From contig NZ_LIWB01000001.1 in the NCBI RefSeq assembly GCF_001905725.1, positions 803,871 to 867,870 on the forward strand: a DNA stretch of 64,000 nt, written 5' to 3'. Position 1 is the stretch's first letter; every line of letters starts with the position of its first letter. A program made the translations under genes and the position numbers. Positions 1 through 7,863 of the stretch are shown piece after piece. Source of the DNA: Streptomyces sp. CB02400. Lineage in GTDB: Bacteria > Actinomycetota > Actinomycetes > Streptomycetales > Streptomycetaceae. The notes below the pieces were generated by a model, which saw only the letters and a program-made list of their open reading frames with translations, was not told the DNA's origin and did no database searches.

Positions 1-2
1 GG

Positions 3-260
3 ATCCGCCAGCTGGTCGAACGCCGGGCGTCGCACGGCTCCCACGGTGCCTACGGCCACGGTGACCCGTACGCCGAGCACGGGCACGGCGGGCACGGCGG
101 CCACCACGACGACCACCACCGTTCCGGTCCCGGCATGGGCACCGTCGTCGCCGCGGGCGCCGCCGGTCTCGCGGTCGGCGTCGTCGGCGGCATGGTCGCG
201 GCCGAAGTCGTCGACGAGGTCGGGGACTTCTTCGAAGGGGACGAGGAGGACGAGGGCTGA
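3..260 (+). CDS. C-terminal part of a His/Gly-rich protein, possibly Spo0M-like (partial, cut by window edge)
   Basis: Open reading frame running in from the left edge and ending at a TGA. The visible 85 residues contain a His/Gly/Asp-rich linker (HGHGGHGGHHDDHH), then a Gly/Ala hydrophobic stretch and an acidic tail ending in GDEEDEG. Streptomyces sporulation-control (Spo0M-like) proteins next to terB carry tails of this kind, which is the only reason for the name. The conserved N-terminal arrestin-like domain lies outside the window, so the family call is inferred from tail composition and neighbourhood. A terB-like gene follows about 150 bp downstream on the same strand. Confidence 0.45.
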   Translation: MRQLVERRASHGSHGAYGHGDPYAEHGHGGHGGHHDDHHRSGPGMGTVVAAGAAGLAVGVVGGMVAAEVVDEVGDFFEGDEEDEG

Positions 261-411
261 CAGCAGGCCCCGGAAAGGGGTGAAGGACACATCAACAGGG
301 GGCGGGTGGAGGCATGTATCCGTCCCCTGCCGATGACTTCTACCTTCTTGCAGAAGAAGCGCTGTCCGGTGCACTTCGGTCCGGGCGCCTCCCGACCCGT
401 ACGGAGTGCTC

Positions 412-867
412 ATGGCCCTGTGGGACCGCTTCAAGGAGTCCGCGTCGACGATGCAGACCCAGCTCATGGCGAAGAAGAACGATCTGAAGAGCGGTGCCTT
501 CCGCGACGCGAGCATGGCGATGTGCGCCCTGGTGGCGGCCGCCGACGGCAGCGTCGACCCGTCCGAGCGGCAGCGCGTGGCCCAGCTCATCGCCGCCAAC
601 GAGGTGCTGCGGAACTTCCCCGCCGACGACCTGCGCCGCCGCTTCGAGGACAACCTCGGCAAGCTCACCACCGACTTCGCCTTCGGCAAGGTGAGCGTCC
701 TGCAGGAGATCGCCAAGGCGAAGAAGAAACCCGCCGAGGCACGGGCCGTCATCCAGATCGGCATCGTCATCGGCGGCGCCGACGGCGACTTCGACCAGGA
801 CGAGCGGGCCGTGGTCCGCGAGGCGTGCTACGCCCTCGACCTGCCGCCCCACGAGTTCGACCTCTGA
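412..867 (+). CDS. TerB-family tellurite resistance / stress protein
   Basis: A 151-residue acidic, helical protein of TerB length. It carries two TerB-type metal-binding acidic motifs, VAAADGSVDPSE near residue 45 and IGGADGDFDQDE near residue 125, both of the form ADG-x-D/F-x3-E. TerB proteins are cytoplasmic, membrane-associated stress proteins that bind divalent cations with TerD/TerC partners. The ATG at 412 is preferred over the GTG two codons upstream because GGAG sits 5 nt before it. Together with terD at 2819 it forms a ter-type stress neighbourhood. The biological role in Streptomyces (tellurite, oxidative or morphogenetic) cannot be read from sequence. Confidence 0.92.
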   Translation: MALWDRFKESASTMQTQLMAKKNDLKSGAFRDASMAMCALVAAADGSVDPSERQRVAQLIAANEVLRNFPADDLRRRFEDNLGKLTTDFAFGKVSVLQEIAKAKKKPAEARAVIQIGIVIGGADGDFDQDERAVVREACYALDLPPHEFDL

Positions 868-877
868 ACGGCCCCGG

Positions 878-904
878 CCCCGCGGCGGCCGGCCCGCCGC
901 GGGG
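878..904. terminator. Bidirectional hairpin terminator between terB-like and M56 peptidase genes
   Basis: Perfect 11-bp inverted repeat (CCCCGCGGCGG / CCGCCGCGGGG) with a 5-nt loop. It lies between the stop of the terB-like gene and the stop of the convergent peptidase gene, so it can serve both. There is no T-tract, as is usual for Streptomyces terminators. Confidence 0.7.
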
Positions 905-1837
905 TCACAGGGGCGTGGCCGCGTACAGGATGAGGACCATCGTCACGGCGGAGTTCGCGGACGACATCGCCGACACGGCAGCCCCCACCGCCGCGCCCCA
1001 CACCGCCAGGCCCACCAGGGTGAACAGCGACGGCCAGCTGCGCGCCGCCGGAGCGGGCCCGAGCAGGGCCGCCACCCGGCGCGGCACCGGGCCCGCCGCG
1101 GCCAAGCCGGCCAGGGTGGCCACCGGAGTGCTGCGAGAGACCAGGGCCGCCTTGCCGATCGCCCGGGCCACGGTACGGCGGCTGCCGACCGCCTGGGCCG
1201 CGTCCTCGTCCGCCCACCGCTCCGCCGTGTACGCCACCGCCGTCCGCAACGGCCGCAGGAAGGGGTTGGCCCGCGCGGCCAGCTGAACCGCGAGCAGGAA
1301 ACGGTGGTGACGGGCGGCGAGGTGGGCGCGTTCGTGGGCGAACAGCGCCCGGCGCTCGGCCGGCTCCAGGCGCTCCAGCATGGCCGTGGTCACCACCACG
1401 CGGTCCCGCCGGCCGCCCGGCAACGCGTAGGCGTAGGGGACGCCGTCCGGAAGGACGACCACCTCCGTCCCCCGCAGCCCGGCCAGCGCCCGGTGGGCGC
1501 TACGACGCACCCGCCCGTGCCGCCACAGCGACCGGCCGCACGCCACCAGCACCGCGCACAGGGCGGGAATCGCCACCTTGCCGGCCACCTCGTCGAACGG
1601 GACCGCCGCGCGCACCTCGGGGTCGGACCAGCCGTCGGGCAGCGGGTTCCCGGGAAGCTGGGCGGTGCCGACCACCATCACCAGGCCGAGGCACAGCGTG
1701 CTGCAAGCCGCCATCACCGCGGCCACCCCGGTCAGCAGCCGGGTCGCGGTCCGTGGATGCAGATGCTGCTCGGCCAGGCGCGCGATCGGCCACGCGGTCA
1801 AGGGAAGCACCAACGGCAGAAAGACGAACACCCCCAT
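905..1837 (-). CDS. M56 (BlaR1/MecR1-type) membrane metallopeptidase
   Basis: A 310-residue membrane protein with hydrophobic segments at the N-terminus (about 1-20, 35-58 and 85-100) and near the C-terminus (about 270-305). The zinc motif HERAH is at residues 168-172, followed about 40 residues later by ERWADEDA, which supplies the third ligand region of M56 peptidases. It is paired with the BlaI-type repressor gene just upstream (6 bp between genes), the usual sensor-protease/repressor arrangement. Unlike staphylococcal BlaR1 it lacks a C-terminal penicillin-binding sensor domain, so a beta-lactam signal should not be assumed. Confidence 0.88.
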   Translation of the reverse strand: MGVFVFLPLVLPLTAWPIARLAEQHLHPRTATRLLTGVAAVMAACSTLCLGLVMVVGTAQLPGNPLPDGWSDPEVRAAVPFDEVAGKVAIPALCAVLVACGRSLWRHGRVRRSAHRALAGLRGTEVVVLPDGVPYAYALPGGRRDRVVVTTAMLERLEPAERRALFAHERAHLAARHHRFLLAVQLAARANPFLRPLRTAVAYTAERWADEDAAQAVGSRRTVARAIGKAALVSRSTPVATLAGLAAAGPVPRRVAALLGPAPAARSWPSLFTLVGLAVWGAAVGAAVSAMSSANSAVTMVLILYAATPL

Positions 1838-1843
1838 GAGGCT

Positions 1844-2233
1844 TCAGTCTTCCCCTTCGTGCCTCGACTGGCCCAGCAGCTCCCGCAACAGCCGCTCGTC
1901 GTCCGGGCCGAGGCCGGTGACGAAGCTGGCCAGCACCGCCTCGCGGTCGCCCTCGGAGTCCAGCACCTTGCGCATCTTGTGGGCAGCCAGGCCCGCCTGG
2001 TCCGACGCGGGCGTCCAGGCGAAGGACCGGCCCGCACGCTCCCGGGTCACCGCCCCCTTGGCCAGCAGCCTGGTCAGGATGGTGATGACGGTCGTATAGG
2101 CGAGATCGCCGCCCAGGCGTTCCTGGACCCAGCCGGCCGTCGCCGGTCCGTCCGCCTCCCTGAGTGCCGCCAGAACCAGTGCCTCCAGCTCGCCCTGCCC
2201 CCGCCGCCGGGGACGCTGCCGCTGTTCCGTCAC
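1844..2233 (-). CDS. BlaI/MecI/CopY-family transcriptional repressor
   Basis: A 129-residue winged-helix repressor of normal BlaI length. The DNA-binding region includes TTVITILTRLLAKG near residues 46-59, the typical BlaI recognition helix sequence. The C-terminal helices form the dimerisation and cleavage region. It is the first gene of a two-gene unit with the M56 peptidase. A 16-bp palindrome of BlaI type lies 106 bp upstream of its start and is shared with the divergent glsB-like gene. A second copy precedes terD. This suggests that the repressor controls its own operon, the small membrane protein and terD. Confidence 0.92.
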   Translation of the reverse strand: MTEQRQRPRRRGQGELEALVLAALREADGPATAGWVQERLGGDLAYTTVITILTRLLAKGAVTRERAGRSFAWTPASDQAGLAAHKMRKVLDSEGDREAVLASFVTGLGPDDERLLRELLGQSRHEGED

Positions 2234-2338
2234 GCCCCGTCTCCCTTCCGCCGCCGTCCGTTTCCCGCGCGGACATCGTATAGACGCCCCAAGACGATCA
2301 CGCCACCCGACGAGCCTCGAAGATCCCCCGCCATACTC

Positions 2339-2354
2339 TCTACAAAATTGTAGA
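2339..2354. promoter_or_regulatory. BlaI-type operator, copy 1 (TCTACAAAATTGTAGA)
   Basis: Inverted repeat with 7-bp arms (TCTACAA / TTGTAGA) around 2 central bases, in the intergenic region between blaI and the divergent glsB-like gene. The TACA...TGTA core matches the known style of BlaI-family operators. A second site with the same outer arms and total length is at 2744-2759. Confidence 0.7.
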
Positions 2355-2416
2355 AGCTACGCTGCCCCAGGGCGTGCCCGTACGCAAGAAGGACCACTGA
2401 AAGGAGCATCGGGGAC

Positions 2417-2683
2417 ATGGGTGTCATCGCGTGGTTGGTACTGGGACTCATCGCTGGAGCGATCGCCAAGGCCATCCTGCCCGGCCGTGATCCGGGCGGC
2501 TGTGTCGGCACGACGTTCATCGGCATCGCCGGCGCCTTCCTGGGTGGCTGGTTGTCGGCGGAGTTCCTCGACCGGCCGGTCCGGCGTGAGTTCTTCGACG
2601 CCGCGACCTGGGGCTCGGCCGTCGCGGGCGCACTCGTGCTGCTGATCGCCTATCGCCTGCTGTTCGGCAACTCACGGGACTGA
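2417..2683 (+). CDS. GlsB/YeaQ/YmgE-family small stress-response membrane protein
   Basis: An 88-residue protein with three short hydrophobic segments. It has the family signature of glycine-rich transmembrane helices (IAWLVLGLIAGAIAK, GTTFIGIAGAFLGGW) and a PGRDPGG turn. GlsB/transglycosylase-associated proteins are small inner-membrane proteins induced by general stress; their molecular function is not established. The gene reads away from blaI, with a BlaI-type palindrome about 62 bp upstream of its start. An AAGGAG Shine-Dalgarno lies 11 nt before the ATG. Confidence 0.9.
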   Translation: MGVIAWLVLGLIAGAIAKAILPGRDPGGCVGTTFIGIAGAFLGGWLSAEFLDRPVRREFFDAATWGSAVAGALVLLIAYRLLFGNSRD

Positions 2684-2743
2684 CAAGGGGCATCGCCCGA
2701 CCGTGCCGAGCCCGGGGCGCGGTCGCGCCGCCCTTCCGGTTTC

Positions 2744-2759
2744 TCTACAGTGATGTAGA
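2744..2759. promoter_or_regulatory. BlaI-type operator, copy 2, upstream of terD (TCTACAGTGATGTAGA)
   Basis: Inverted repeat with 6-bp arms (TCTACA / TGTAGA) around 4 bases. Total length and outer arms are identical to the site at 2339-2354. It lies 60 bp upstream of the terD start codon, a position suited to repression. No BlaI gene other than the one at 1844-2233 is nearby. Confidence 0.68.
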
Positions 2760-2818
2760 TTCATGAACCGTGGCCCGTGCCGCGGGCCTCGACCGCACCT
2801 GCCGAGAAGGAGTACGCA

Positions 2819-3394
2819 GTGGGAGTTTCCCTGTCCAAGGGCGGCAACGTCTCGCTCAGCAAGGAGGCGCCGGGCCTGACAGCCGTCCTGGTCGGTCTGG
2901 GCTGGGACGTCCGTACGACCACCGGCACCGACTACGACCTCGACGCCTCCGCGCTGCTCCTCGACGCGTCCGGCAGGGTCCTGTCCGACCAGCACTTCGT
3001 CTTCTACAACAACCTCAGGAGTCCCGACGGTTCGGTGGAGCACACCGGCGACAACCTCACCGGTGAGGGCGAGGGCGACGACGAGGTCGTCAAGGTGAAC
3101 CTCGCTGCCGTACCCGCCGAGGTCGACAGGATCGTGTTCCCGGTGTCCATCCACGACGCCGAGAACCGCGGCCAGAGCTTCGGTCAGGTCCGCAACGCCT
3201 TCATCCGCATCGTCAACCAGGCCGGCGGTGCCGAGATCGCCCGCTACGACCTGTCCGAGGACGCCTCCACCGAGACCGCCATGGTCTTCGGAGAGCTGTA
3301 CCGAAACGGCGCCGAATGGAAGTTCCGCGCGGTCGGCCAGGGCTACGCCTCGGGCCTCGCCGGGATCGCCGCCGACTTCGGCGTCGGCGTCTGA
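2819..3394 (+). CDS. terD: TerD-family tellurium resistance / calcium-binding stress protein
   Basis: A 191-residue protein beginning [14 protein letters not shown], the diagnostic TerD start. It also has [23 protein letters not shown] near residues 29-50 in two overlapping blocks and DDEVVKVNL further on, the acidic Ca-binding loops of the family. TerD proteins are cytoplasmic Ca-binding proteins tied to stress tolerance and, in Streptomyces, to differentiation. The GTG at 2819 is chosen because AAGGAG precedes it by 6 nt and because all family members start at this motif. The upstream BlaI-type palindrome suggests repression by the BlaI homologue 600 bp away. Confidence 0.96.
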   Translation: MGVSLSKGGNVSLSKEAPGLTAVLVGLGWDVRTTTGTDYDLDASALLLDASGRVLSDQHFVFYNNLRSPDGSVEHTGDNLTGEGEGDDEVVKVNLAAVPAEVDRIVFPVSIHDAENRGQSFGQVRNAFIRIVNQAGGAEIARYDLSEDASTETAMVFGELYRNGAEWKFRAVGQGYASGLAGIAADFGVGV

Positions 3395-3540
3395 CACCCC
3401 GCGGAGGCTGCGCCGGAACGGCTCCCCTCGGGACAGGTCCGGCACCGCCTCCGTACCCGGGTCCTCTCGCGGTCGCCCTCGCCGTCGTCGACGCCGAGCA
3501 GGACGCTGTTCAAGCCGCGAACTACGCAGCAGTTGAACGC

Positions 3541-3574
3541 CTGCGGCCCCGGGTCCAGGGGCCCGGGGCCGCAG
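3541..3574. terminator. Strong bidirectional hairpin terminator downstream of terD
   Basis: Perfect 13-bp inverted repeat (CTGCGGCCCCGGG / CCCGGGGCCGCAG) with an 8-nt loop. It sits between terD and the convergent GH32 pseudogene and can end transcription from either side. The rest of the 232-bp gap shows nothing else recognisable. Confidence 0.8.
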
Positions 3575-3626
3575 CGGCCAGGTTACGGGCCGGGCTGTCG
3601 TCCCAGTGCGTGGTCGGGCACTTGGG

Positions 3627-5229
3627 TCAGTCGGTCATGCTGCCCATCTTCCAGACGGTCATGGACTCGACGGTGCTGCCGTCGCCGAAGAGGCGCGGAC
3701 CGAGGGAGTCCTGGCGGAAGGGGTAGGCGCGGGTGGTGATGGACTTGTGGTTGTTCGCGTACGCCTCGATCACCGAGCGGTCGAGGAACACGTCGAGGGT
3801 CAGGGTGCCGTTGGAGAGCGTCAGCGGTCCCTTGTGGATGCCGAAGTTCGGTTCGGCGCTGGAGTTGTTCCCGGATCGTGTCCGGTCGACGCCCAGCTGT
3901 CCTGCGGGGGCGTCGTAGAACAGGCGGGTCCTTTCTTCGTCTCCGGGGCTGCGGAGCACGTCGAGGCCGAACGCGCCGGCGCTGCCGCGTTCCATCGTCA
4001 GCTTGATGTGGAGCATGTCTCCCTTGATGCCGGCGAGGCGGGTGTTGGCGTCGGTGAGGGAGGTCGGCGCGGTGATGTCCAGGAGCGGTTCGCCGTCGTG
4101 GAGGCGGGAGACCTCCTCGACGGGGCGGAATCCGAGGTCTCCGTCGGGCCGCATGGACAGTTCGATGGGCAGGCCCGCGTTGTGGGCCCAGCCGGCGTCG
4201 TAGTGGGCGCGTTCGGTGCGACGGTCCTGGGCGATGCTGAAGACGAGGGAGCGTCCCTTGTCGTCCACCGTTCCGCTGGGGCCGGTGAAGTGGTCGCCGT
4301 AGTCCATGAGCCGCGGTTCGGTGGTGTCGGGGGTTCAGCGGCGGGCCTGGGCGTCCCAGGTGCCGACCCAGTAGTAGACGTACTTGCTGCTGTACTCGCC
4401 GGGGCCGGCGGGGAAGGCCGGGTTGACGAGCAGGGCCCGGCGCTCGCGGCCCTGGCCGTCCTTTCCGATGGGAAGGAAGGTGGGCAGCTCCCAGACCTGG
4501 CCGGTCTTGGGGTGGGCCGCCACGTCACCGACCATCAGGGGGCCCGAGTAGGTCCAGTCGGTGAGGTTCTTGGAGGTGTAGAGGAGGGCGGTGCCGCCGA
4601 CGTCGGTGCCCGAGGTGGTCTGGACGCCGGAACCCATCAGCTGGAACCAGGTGTCGCCCTCCTTCCAGACGAAGGGGTCGTGGAAGTCGCCGAAGCGGAC
4701 CTTGCGTCCGGCACCGACGTTCAGGTCGGCGGTCTGGCTGGTGACCAGCGTGGGGTGCATCTTCCACTCGACCAAGTCACTGTCGCCGGGATCGGCGGGG
4801 CGTGCGAGGCCGGTCGCCTGGTTGGGGCGCTGGGAGCCGTCGCCGGCGGTGAACAGCAGGACGGGCACGCCGTTCTCGTCGTAGGCGGCGTCGCCGGACC
4901 AGACCCCGTCGGGGGCCACGCTGTCCTCGGTGGGCGCGAGTGCGACGGGCAGGTCGCGCCAGTGGACCAGGTCCTCGCTCACCGCGTGTCCCCAGCTGAT
5001 GTTGTGCCAGTAGGGGCCGTGAGAGTTGTGCTGGTAGAAGAGGTGGTACTTGCCCTCGTACTGGATGGGGGCGTGGGGTTCGTTCATCCAGTGGTTCGGG
5101 GCGGTGAAGTGGTAGCCGGGGCGGTAGCGGTCACCGTCGTAGCGCGAACGGTCCATCTCCATCTGGGCCTTGGGGATGGTGCCTCCCGCGAAGGTCTGGA
5201 CGTCCTTCTGGTGGCCGGCCGTGACCGAA
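3627..5229 (-). pseudogene. GH32 beta-fructosidase (levanase/inulinase type), broken by an in-frame stop and 5'-truncated
   Basis: Read on the minus strand, two open segments (5229-4338 and 4334-3627) are in the same frame, separated only by a TGA at 4335-4337. The first carries the GH32 catalytic blocks: the nucleophile motif WMNEPHAPI, then WGHAVSEDLVHW and FGDFHDPFVWK (RDP-like block). The second continues with TEPRLMDYGDHF and the GH32 C-terminal beta-sandwich (LDVFLDRSVIEAYAN). A TGG-to-TGA change would explain the stop, since the residues around it read straight through. The reading frame stays open upstream to about 5229, where sequence changes to an IS110 relic, so start codon and secretion signal are missing. 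Two independent lesions make it a pseudogene; a sequencing error could account for the TGA but not the lost 5' end. Confidence 0.88.
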
Positions 5230-5231
5230 GC

Positions 5232-5320
5232 CCCTGCACCGCATCGTCTTCACCGGGCGCGCCCCGACCCGCGCACCCGGGCGTACTACGAACGCCGCGC
5301 CCAGGAGGGCAAGAAGCGGG
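5232..5320 (+). mobile_element. Relic of the 3' part of an IS110-family transposase gene
   Basis: About 89 bp that align without gaps to positions 36728-36816 of the intact IS110-family transposase gene in this window, with roughly a dozen mismatches. It encodes the same conserved C-terminal segment (ALHRIVF...RTRAYYERRAQEGKK). It joins the truncated 5' end of the GH32 pseudogene directly, so an IS110-type event probably removed that gene's start. Confidence 0.8.
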
Positions 5321-5590
5321 CATCTTCGGGGATGCGTTCGTCGACGCCCTCAAGTCGCCCTTCGTCCTCGCCGGGGACCTGCACGACGCGTTCACCGGCG
5401 AGAACGGCGGTGCCGGCGCCTTCGTCGACAAGTACCTCCCCGTCCGCCCCGCCTATCGCCTCTACCGCGCCGAATCCATGCTGCGCCAGCAGGGCTGCGA
5501 CGCCCTCGCCGACCTGTACGCCGAAGCCGCCGAAGAACTGACCCAGCAGATCGCCCTCGTCGGAATCGGCGGCCTGACGGGATGGCGCAG
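5321..5590 (+). pseudogene. Orphan coding fragment of unknown family
   Basis: About 90 codons with Streptomyces-like codon use on the plus strand, open but without a start codon or natural end. The translation includes GDAFVDALKSPFVLAGDLHD, YRLYRAESMLRQQGCDALAD and TQQIALVGIGGLTGWRR. I do not recognise the family. It is wedged between an IS110 relic and an RHS relic on the opposite strand and looks like debris from a larger gene. Confidence 0.45.
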
Positions 5591-5619
5591 AGCCGCGGTC
5601 GAGCCGGGCGGGGGACGTT

Positions 5620-6285
5620 ACTACGGGGAACCGAGTTCGACGCACTTCGGACTCCCCGTCGTTCGGGTCGTCGGGGGTCGGTCCGCTGGGGTCGGTGAGC
5701 AGGGTGGGGGCGTTGTCGGCGTAGGCGTAGGCGTAGGGCGATATGTACGGCGTGGTCTGGGCGCGGGTGGCCGGGTCGGGCCGGGTGAAGCGGCCGGTGG
5801 TGGTGTCGTGCTGACGGGCGTGCAGGTCGGGATTGCCGGTGGTGGTTTCGTAGCGGGCGCCGGTGTAGGAGGGAGGGCTGGCGGGGGCACCGTCGGTGAC
5901 GGTGCCCAGGACCCGGGTGCCGAACGGGTTGTAGGCCCAGCGCTGGTAGAGGGTGCCGGTGCTGTTGGTGACGTCGACCGGTGAGCCCTGGGTGTCGTGG
6001 TGGTAGTAGAAGAGCGTGCCTGTGCCGGTCTTGGCGGAGGTGGGCTGGCCGAGGGAGTCGTAGCGGAAGGACTGCTTGATGGTCCAGGCGCTGTCGTATT
6101 CGGTGGCCAGGACCGGCAGTGGGGCGTTGGGGTCCCACTGGGTGTGGTGGGCGACCGCGCCGCCCCTGAGGGTGGCGACCTGGTTGCCGTTGGCATCGTG
6201 GTCGTAGGTGTAGGCGGTGCCCGCGTCGGTGGCGGCGGAGATATGCCCGGCCAGGTCGTAGGTGGAGGTGTCGGCGCCTTTCTTG
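5620..6285 (-). pseudogene. RHS-repeat protein, C-terminal core fragment
   Basis: The minus-strand translation shows RHS/YD repeats (TYDHDANGNQVATLRGG, FRYDSLGQPTSAKTG, LFYYHHDTQGSPVDVTN). It then shows the conserved RHS-associated core (RWAYNPFGTRVLG, LHARQHDTTTGRFTRPDP, PYAYADNAPTLLTDPSG, written here in part). RHS proteins are large secreted or wall-bound polymorphic toxins or nucleoid-carrying shells; the core precedes the variable toxin. Only about 220 residues remain. The N-terminal repeats are missing beyond about 6285, and after DPSG the frame runs into the antisense of the neighbouring fragment instead of a toxin domain. Confidence 0.8.
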
Positions 6286-6416
6286 GGGGGTGACCCAGAT
6301 ACGCGTCGAAGGGGCAATGAGTTGATCTCGAAGCCGTGAGCGTCCGGCCCGTCACCCGTTCGGCTCAGCGTCGCTGGTGGTGATGTTGACCATCGTCTTG
6401 GGGCCTGGGGTGGGTT

Positions 6417-6660
6417 GTGACCTCGATCGAGCGGACCGCGTATCCGCGGTTCAAGCGGCTGATCACCGTGCATGAGCTGCATCTGTTCTTCTCGCCGACT
6501 CGTGACGAGCTGGAGTGGGCGGCCGGGGCGACGGACGGGGATGAGCATCTGCTGGCCTTGTTGATGATGCTGAAGTCGTATCAGCGCATGGGGTGCTTTT
6601 CGGCGCTGGAGGACGTGCCGGAGCAGGTGGTGGAGTTCGTGCGGCGGCACACGCTCACGT
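6417..6660 (+). pseudogene. Tn3-family transposase, N-terminal (DUF4158) fragment
   Basis: A GTG start opens a frame with SIERTAYPRFKRL, LHLFFSPTRDELEWA, DEHLLALLMMLKSYQRMGCF and VPEQVVEFVRRH, the characteristic DUF4158 N-terminus of Tn3-family transposases (normally about 1000 residues). Homology stops near 6660 where the sequence switches abruptly, so about 80 residues survive. No catalytic DDE region is present. Confidence 0.82.
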
Positions 6661-6724
6661 CACTCCGCCCCGGTGGGCAGAACCCACGCCGAACCTTACG
6701 GTTCGCACTGGGTCGCCCAGCTGA

Positions 6725-7168
6725 TCAGAGAGGCTGGCGAGGTGCCGCGAGTACGTCCCTGAGTACCTTCTCGAGCGTGACGCGGGCCAGTTCGTGTCTC
6801 AGGGTCTCCTCGATGTCCTGGTAGATGCCCCGCATTGCCGGCTGGATGCCGTGACCCACCACGCATCCCTGGTCCGGGGTGGTGCGGTGCATCGCGAACA
6901 GCGGGCCGGGTTCCACTGCCTCGTACACGTCGAGCAGGGTGATCGACCCCAGCTCGCGCGCCAGCGACCAGCCCGCGCCCGCGCCCCGCCGGGACTCCAC
7001 GAGCCCGGCCCTGCGCAGCTCGCCGAGCAGCCGCCTGATCACCACGGGGTTGGTGTTCGCGCTGGCTGCGATCTGCTCGGAGGTGGCGATCTCGTGGCCC
7101 TGGCGCTGGTAGAGACCGATCCAGGCCAGCGCATGGGCGGCAATGGTCAGCCTGCTGTTGGCACTCAT
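6725..7168 (-). CDS. Rrf2-family transcriptional regulator (non-Fe-S, YwnA-like)
   Basis: A 147-residue winged-helix protein with the Rrf2 pattern: LTIAAHALAWIGLY at the start, TSEQIAASANTNPVVIRRLL as the DNA-reading helix (residues about 29-48) and RRGAGAGWSLAR as the wing. Only one cysteine is present in the region where IscR/NsrR carry three, so an iron-sulfur cluster is unlikely and a thiol or ligand response is more plausible. It diverges from the SnoaL-like gene at 7330. The intergenic region carries three tandem copies of a 23-bp palindrome, the expected target. Start ATG at 7168. Confidence 0.93.
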   Translation of the reverse strand: MSANSRLTIAAHALAWIGLYQRQGHEIATSEQIAASANTNPVVIRRLLGELRRAGLVESRRGAGAGWSLARELGSITLLDVYEAVEPGPLFAMHRTTPDQGCVVGHGIQPAMRGIYQDIEETLRHELARVTLEKVLRDVLAAPRQPL

Positions 7169-7181
7169 GACCCCTCCTCCG

Positions 7182-7261
7182 GTCGCAACGCTCCATGTTA
7201 CGACAGCGCAGTCGCAACAGTGAAGGTTGCGACAATCTGTTGTAACGATTATAGTTACGAC
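7182..7261. promoter_or_regulatory. Triple Rrf2-type operator array: three 23-bp palindromes GTYGYAAC-N7-GTTRCGAC
   Basis: Copies at 7182-7204, 7211-7233 and 7239-7261. Each has 8-bp arms separated by exactly 7 bp; the middle copy is perfect (GTCGCAAC / GTTGCGAC) and the outer two have one imperfect base pair each. Centre-to-centre spacing is 29 and 28 bp, close to integral helical turns. The array fills the space between the rrf2-like gene and the SnoaL-like gene. Confidence 0.82.
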
Positions 7262-7329
7262 GGCCGGGAAGGGTCGGTCAAAGACAAGCGCGGGCCGTGA
7301 GCGTGTTGCGAACTCAAAGGAGAACAGGA

Positions 7330-7800
7330 ATGGAAAGCAACGAAAAGACCATTCGCGAGGCTTATCGGCTCGCGGAAGGGAACGTTCTCGACGGTGACGG
7401 TTTCCTGGCCTTGTTCACCGAGGACGGGTCGTTCAACGACATGTCGACCTCGCAGAGTTTCCGCGGAGAGCAGATTCCTCAGGTGATCGCGGGCCTCGCC
7501 CGCTCGTTCCCCGATGTGCACCGTGAGCTGCTCGAGGTACATGCGTTCGGTGATGTCGTCGCCGTCGAGTTGCGAATCCAGGGCACGCATCTCGGAGGGT
7601 TTCCGACTCCGGTCGGCGAGATCCCACCGACCGGGAACCGGATCGACGTGCCGGCGGCGGACCTCTGGTACCTCCGTGACGGAAAGATCGAAAGGTTCAA
7701 TTGCTACAACTCGATGAGCGTGTGGCTTGATCAAATCGGGGTCCACCCTGACTTCAAGTCCGCAGTCGAAGCCACCGAGACAGCAGCCACGACGGCGTAA
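7330..7800 (+). CDS. SnoaL/NTF2-like polyketide-cyclase-fold protein
   Basis: A 156-residue single-domain protein of the cone-shaped NTF2-like fold. It begins MESNEKTIREAYRLAEGN with a central GDGFLALFTEDGSFNDM motif and ends in a typical strand ADLWYLRDGKIERFNCY. SnoaL-like proteins act as small-molecule isomerases or hydrolases or as ligand-binding proteins; substrate cannot be told from sequence. The ATG at 7330 is used; GTG at 7297 lies close to the operator array and would add 11 unrelated residues. Divergent arrangement with the Rrf2 regulator and the operator array implies it is the regulated target. Confidence 0.88.
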   Translation: MESNEKTIREAYRLAEGNVLDGDGFLALFTEDGSFNDMSTSQSFRGEQIPQVIAGLARSFPDVHRELLEVHAFGDVVAVELRIQGTHLGGFPTPVGEIPPTGNRIDVPAADLWYLRDGKIERFNCYNSMSVWLDQIGVHPDFKSAVEATETAATTA

Positions 7801-7812
7801 CTCTGCCGGTGA

Positions 7813-7863
7813 GCGCCGAGTATGCGACAAGACACTCCCTTCTTCGGGCCGCATACCCGGCGC
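7813..7863 (+). terminator. Hairpin terminator after the SnoaL-like gene
   Basis: Arms of 14 bp (GCGCCGAGTATGCG / CGCATACCCGGCGC, one G-U type mismatch) around a 23-nt loop, starting 13 bp after the stop codon. Confidence 0.65.

Noticed and set aside
905..2233. M56/BlaI pair as a beta-lactam resistance module
   Set aside because: The M56 protein lacks a penicillin-binding sensor domain and no beta-lactamase gene is present; the palindromes instead point to stress genes.
4335..4337. TGA in the GH32 gene as a selenocysteine or programmed readthrough codon
   Set aside because: The position corresponds to a non-catalytic residue, no selenocysteine machinery is near, and the gene also lacks its 5' end, so simple decay explains it.
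3606..5984. A 792-codon open frame on the plus strand across the GH32 region
   Set aside because: It is the GC-rich antisense of the GH32 gene joined by chance to relic sequence; the minus strand carries all recognisable motifs.
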